A stretch of 64,000 bases of DNA from Ricinus communis (lineage: Eukaryota; Streptophyta; Magnoliopsida; Malpighiales; Euphorbiaceae): positions 16,618,001-16,682,000 of the forward strand of contig NC_063260.1 of NCBI RefSeq assembly GCF_019578655.1, in the 5' to 3' direction. Positions 62,090 to 64,000 of this stretch are shown here, one piece after another. The position numbers and the translations under genes were made by a program. Within the stretch, counting starts at the first letter, position 1, and each line of letters begins with the position of its first letter. The notes under the pieces were generated by a model. The model had not been told where the DNA came from, did no database searches, and worked only from the letters and a program-made list of their open reading frames with translations.

Positions 62090-63542
62090 TGATGTGCGTA
62101 AAATACACACATCTAAATGGGGTTTCTAAGATTGATTTTATGGACATTTGGATGTGAATTGGTCCCAACACTCACCCTATGCGTCTGTTTGTGTGCATTA
62201 GGTCCACAAGAAATCAAAGAATGATAAAGGGAAGAATTGGAGTATAATTGGACGTCAAAGCTGCCGAAATAAGCTAAGTATGCGCATGAGGAAGCTGAAC
62301 ATGGCCGTGTTGGTTTCAACACTGGCTGTGTTCCCAATATGGGCACCAACACGGCCGTGTTGGGTGCATCAAACATCAAAGAAAAAAAAGTTTTTAGGGA
62401 GCACGGCCATAGAGAGTAACATGGGTATAAACACCAGCCCGTGTTGGGAACACAGGCATCAACACGGCCGTGTTGGCAAGGCGGCATGGGGAATTAATTA
62501 AAAGAAAGAAGAGAGGAAAGAAAGAAAAGAGAGCGGGGGAGAACGTCCCAAACCCTAATATTTCTCTCTCTAAGGGTTTCCTGAGCTGGAACCAAGGGAA
62601 AAGGAGACTTGGATCAAGGTTTCAATCGGATTCCCTTCAAAGATTGAAGATTGGGTGAGGTTCGTTGATTGGTTTTCAAATCGAGCAAGAGGAACAAGAA
62701 TCGATTCAATTCAAGCAAGAGGAATTGGGGCTGTTTACTCTCATCCTATGGTGTAATCGGGTTTCTCTACCTTTACTCATTGTTGTAATTGAATTCTTGT
62801 GGATTTTGATAATGAACATGATTAGCTAGATTGATTAAATCCATTGGGATTTCTTTACTATGTTGGCTTGATATTATATTGTTGGATTGTTTGAGTTAGT
62901 TTTGTATTCTTCTTGCTTTTACTATTAATAAGATAATGCATTATTCATGAGACGTTGTGAATTGTGTGTTTAGATTGCTTTGTGTGATTGAGAAGTCCAT
63001 TTGGCCATTGGAATTTTGAATAGCAAGAACTAGTTAATAATCGCTTAGAGATAAGGATAATTAACTAGCCGAATTAAGAATTAACAAAGCTTAATAGAGG
63101 CGGATTAAAGCTTAATGCTAATTTAAGAATCAATCATTACGAAGAGATTCCAACTTTAGGTTATTAGGTTTAAGAATTCGGTTATTGAGAGAGAGAAACC
63201 GAATTCGGTTAAGAATTCATCCACGGGTAGCTTAATTAGACTCACCAATCCTTTATCTTTTGTTTGATTGCCAACTAGTTTAGGTTCCCTTTGGATTTGT
63301 TTTCTTGTCTTGGTTATTTTATTTATCAATTACTCCTGCATCTCCCTTAGAATTTAGCTTGTAGTTATTAGTTAGTTTAGAAATTATTCATCACTCATTT
63401 TAGGTTAATATAACAAAGAACAAAGGAGTAACTCTGGGCTTTCACTTTCCCGAGGAATACGACCTTGATACTCGCCATTAGTGCTAGACTGCATCGATAG
63501 GTACACTGCCTTAGATTGTAGCTGCATAGATAGCACACATCA
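62090..63542 (+). repeat. 5' LTR of the second Athila-like element
   Basis: 1453 bases, with inverted ends TGATGTG / CACATCA. The palindrome array is in the first quarter; from about 62,560 the text changes to CTCTCTCTAAGGG and leader-like sequence, consistent with transcription beginning near there (inference). Confidence 0.88.
62300..62472 (+). repeat. CACGGCCGTG palindrome array in the LTR
   Basis: CACGGCCGTG is perfect at 62350-62359 and 62463-62472, with CATGGCCGTG at 62300-62309, CACTGGCTGTG near 62319 and CACGGCCATA at 62402-62411. Most are followed by TTGG. Open frames crossing the array on both strands are not genes. Confidence 0.85.
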
Positions 63543-63548
63543 AGTTTT

Positions 63549-63566
63549 TGGCGCCGTTGCCGGGGA
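63549..63566 (+). other. Primer binding site, tRNA-Asp
   Basis: TGGCGCCGTTGCCGGGGA, six bases after the LTR end; complementary to the 3' end of tRNA-Asp, the usual Athila primer. Confidence 0.95.
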
Positions 63567-63699
63567 ATGTTTGAAAACTAGAGTGAAATTTCCTATTTGT
63601 TAATTTAGCCTTTTTTTTATTTATATTTATTTTTGTTTTGTTTGTACATATTTATTTAGTTAAGTTTATGATTCAGATAGTTGATGATAAGGAGGTTCA

Positions 63700-64000
63700 A
63701 TGCTAAACTCTTTGTATGACACGTTGGAAAATGGGATCAGGAACCAAGAGAGTGCTAAAAATTGGGATACCAGTGCATCTTTAGAAGCTCGAGTGGAATC
63801 GTTTTGTAGGGCTACCGATCAACTCTCCACTCCTATCCTTTCTTCTCAAGTTTTTTGTGAATTTTGTTGTGGTTTACATTTGAGTAATGATTGTCCATTA
63901 TATAGTGATGTTGCTCATTGTTCTTATAACGATGAACAGGTGAATTATATGGGAAGTCGGCCAAATGACTCGTATGGAAGCACCTACAATCAAGAGTCGA
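63700..64000 (+). pseudogene. Athila gag fragment with zinc knuckle, N-terminal capsid missing
   Basis: Open from ATG 63700 to the window end (100 codons). It has SLEARVESF, then CEFCCGLHLSNDC (C-x2-C-x3-H-x4-C zinc knuckle, codons from 63856), then a Ser/Asn/Tyr-rich tail like that after the zinc knuckle at 22204. The capsid domain that should lie between primer site and knuckle, several hundred codons in the family, is absent: only about 130 bases separate the primer site from this ATG, and three stops just upstream (63682-63690) close the frame. Confidence 0.75.

Larger units (their letters stand above)
62090..64000 (+). mobile_element. Athila-like element, second, 5' part (runs off window)
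   Basis: LTR 62090-63542 (TGATGTGCG..CACACATCA), then the perfect Asp-tRNA primer site at 63549-63566, then a gag remnant. It is inserted in the sequence upstream of promoter module 3; the target copy on the left would be TTAGT (62085-62089). The other end lies outside the window. Confidence 0.88.

Noticed and set aside
62113..62501. Cys/Pro-rich open frames on both strands
   Set aside because: They are translations of the CACGGCCGTG array in an Athila LTR.

Overview
Plant nuclear DNA from a eudicot. Evidence: one intron-rich cellular gene with plant-type GT..AG introns, and Athila-, Tat- and Tekay-like Ty3/gypsy retrotransposons plus a hAT-type transposase remnant around it. The protein and repeat style would suit Euphorbiaceae (for example castor bean), but that is a guess. 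I see no bacterial, organellar, rRNA, tRNA-gene or CRISPR sequence.

Layout. 1-8.64 kb: a decayed Tat-lineage element, pol on the minus strand. Between its integrase end and left LTR it carries two plus-strand (antisense) extra genes, one DUF7745-like and one plant-mobile-domain (PMD) like. Each has a TATA box behind a cluster of CTCGCGCGAG-type palindromes. 8.64-11.4 kb: AT-rich intergenic DNA. 11,447-17,664: the only intact cellular gene, CCT6 (chaperonin CCT/TRiC subunit zeta), 15 exons, 535 codons. 17.7-20.0 kb: 3' UTR and AT-rich spacer. 20,007-30,304: an Athila-like element with two LTRs, an Asp-tRNA primer site, gag and protease remnants, no RT or integrase, target duplication ATTTA. 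It is split by a solo LTR (family C, 24,597-27,745, duplication GACTT). 30.4-35.3 kb: a hAT/TTF-zinc-finger transposase pseudogene split by a second family-C solo LTR (30,555-33,516, duplication CTTGA). 35.3-52.8 kb: a gag scrap, then overlapping family-B LTRs. Into these is set a reversed family-C solo LTR (41,715-52,326), itself split by a two-LTR, non-coding family-C element (42,249-49,910, duplication AGTAC). 52.8-56.4 kb: non-coding repeats and a second PMD fragment. 56.4-62.1 kb: a second Tat copy (plus strand) with the same antisense DUF7745 gene and promoter module, here split by a family-B LTR (59,208-61,601). 62,090-end: the 5' LTR and start of another Athila-like element, which runs off the window.

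How it works together. CCT6 supplies a cytosolic folding subunit and is unrelated to its neighbours. Everything else is transposon history: insertion, LTR-LTR recombination to solo LTRs, and decay largely by G:C to A:T transitions. The most unusual theme is that each of five LTR or element families carries its own repeated short GC-rich palindrome, and in the Tat elements these sit directly upstream of TATA boxes that face antisense captured genes.
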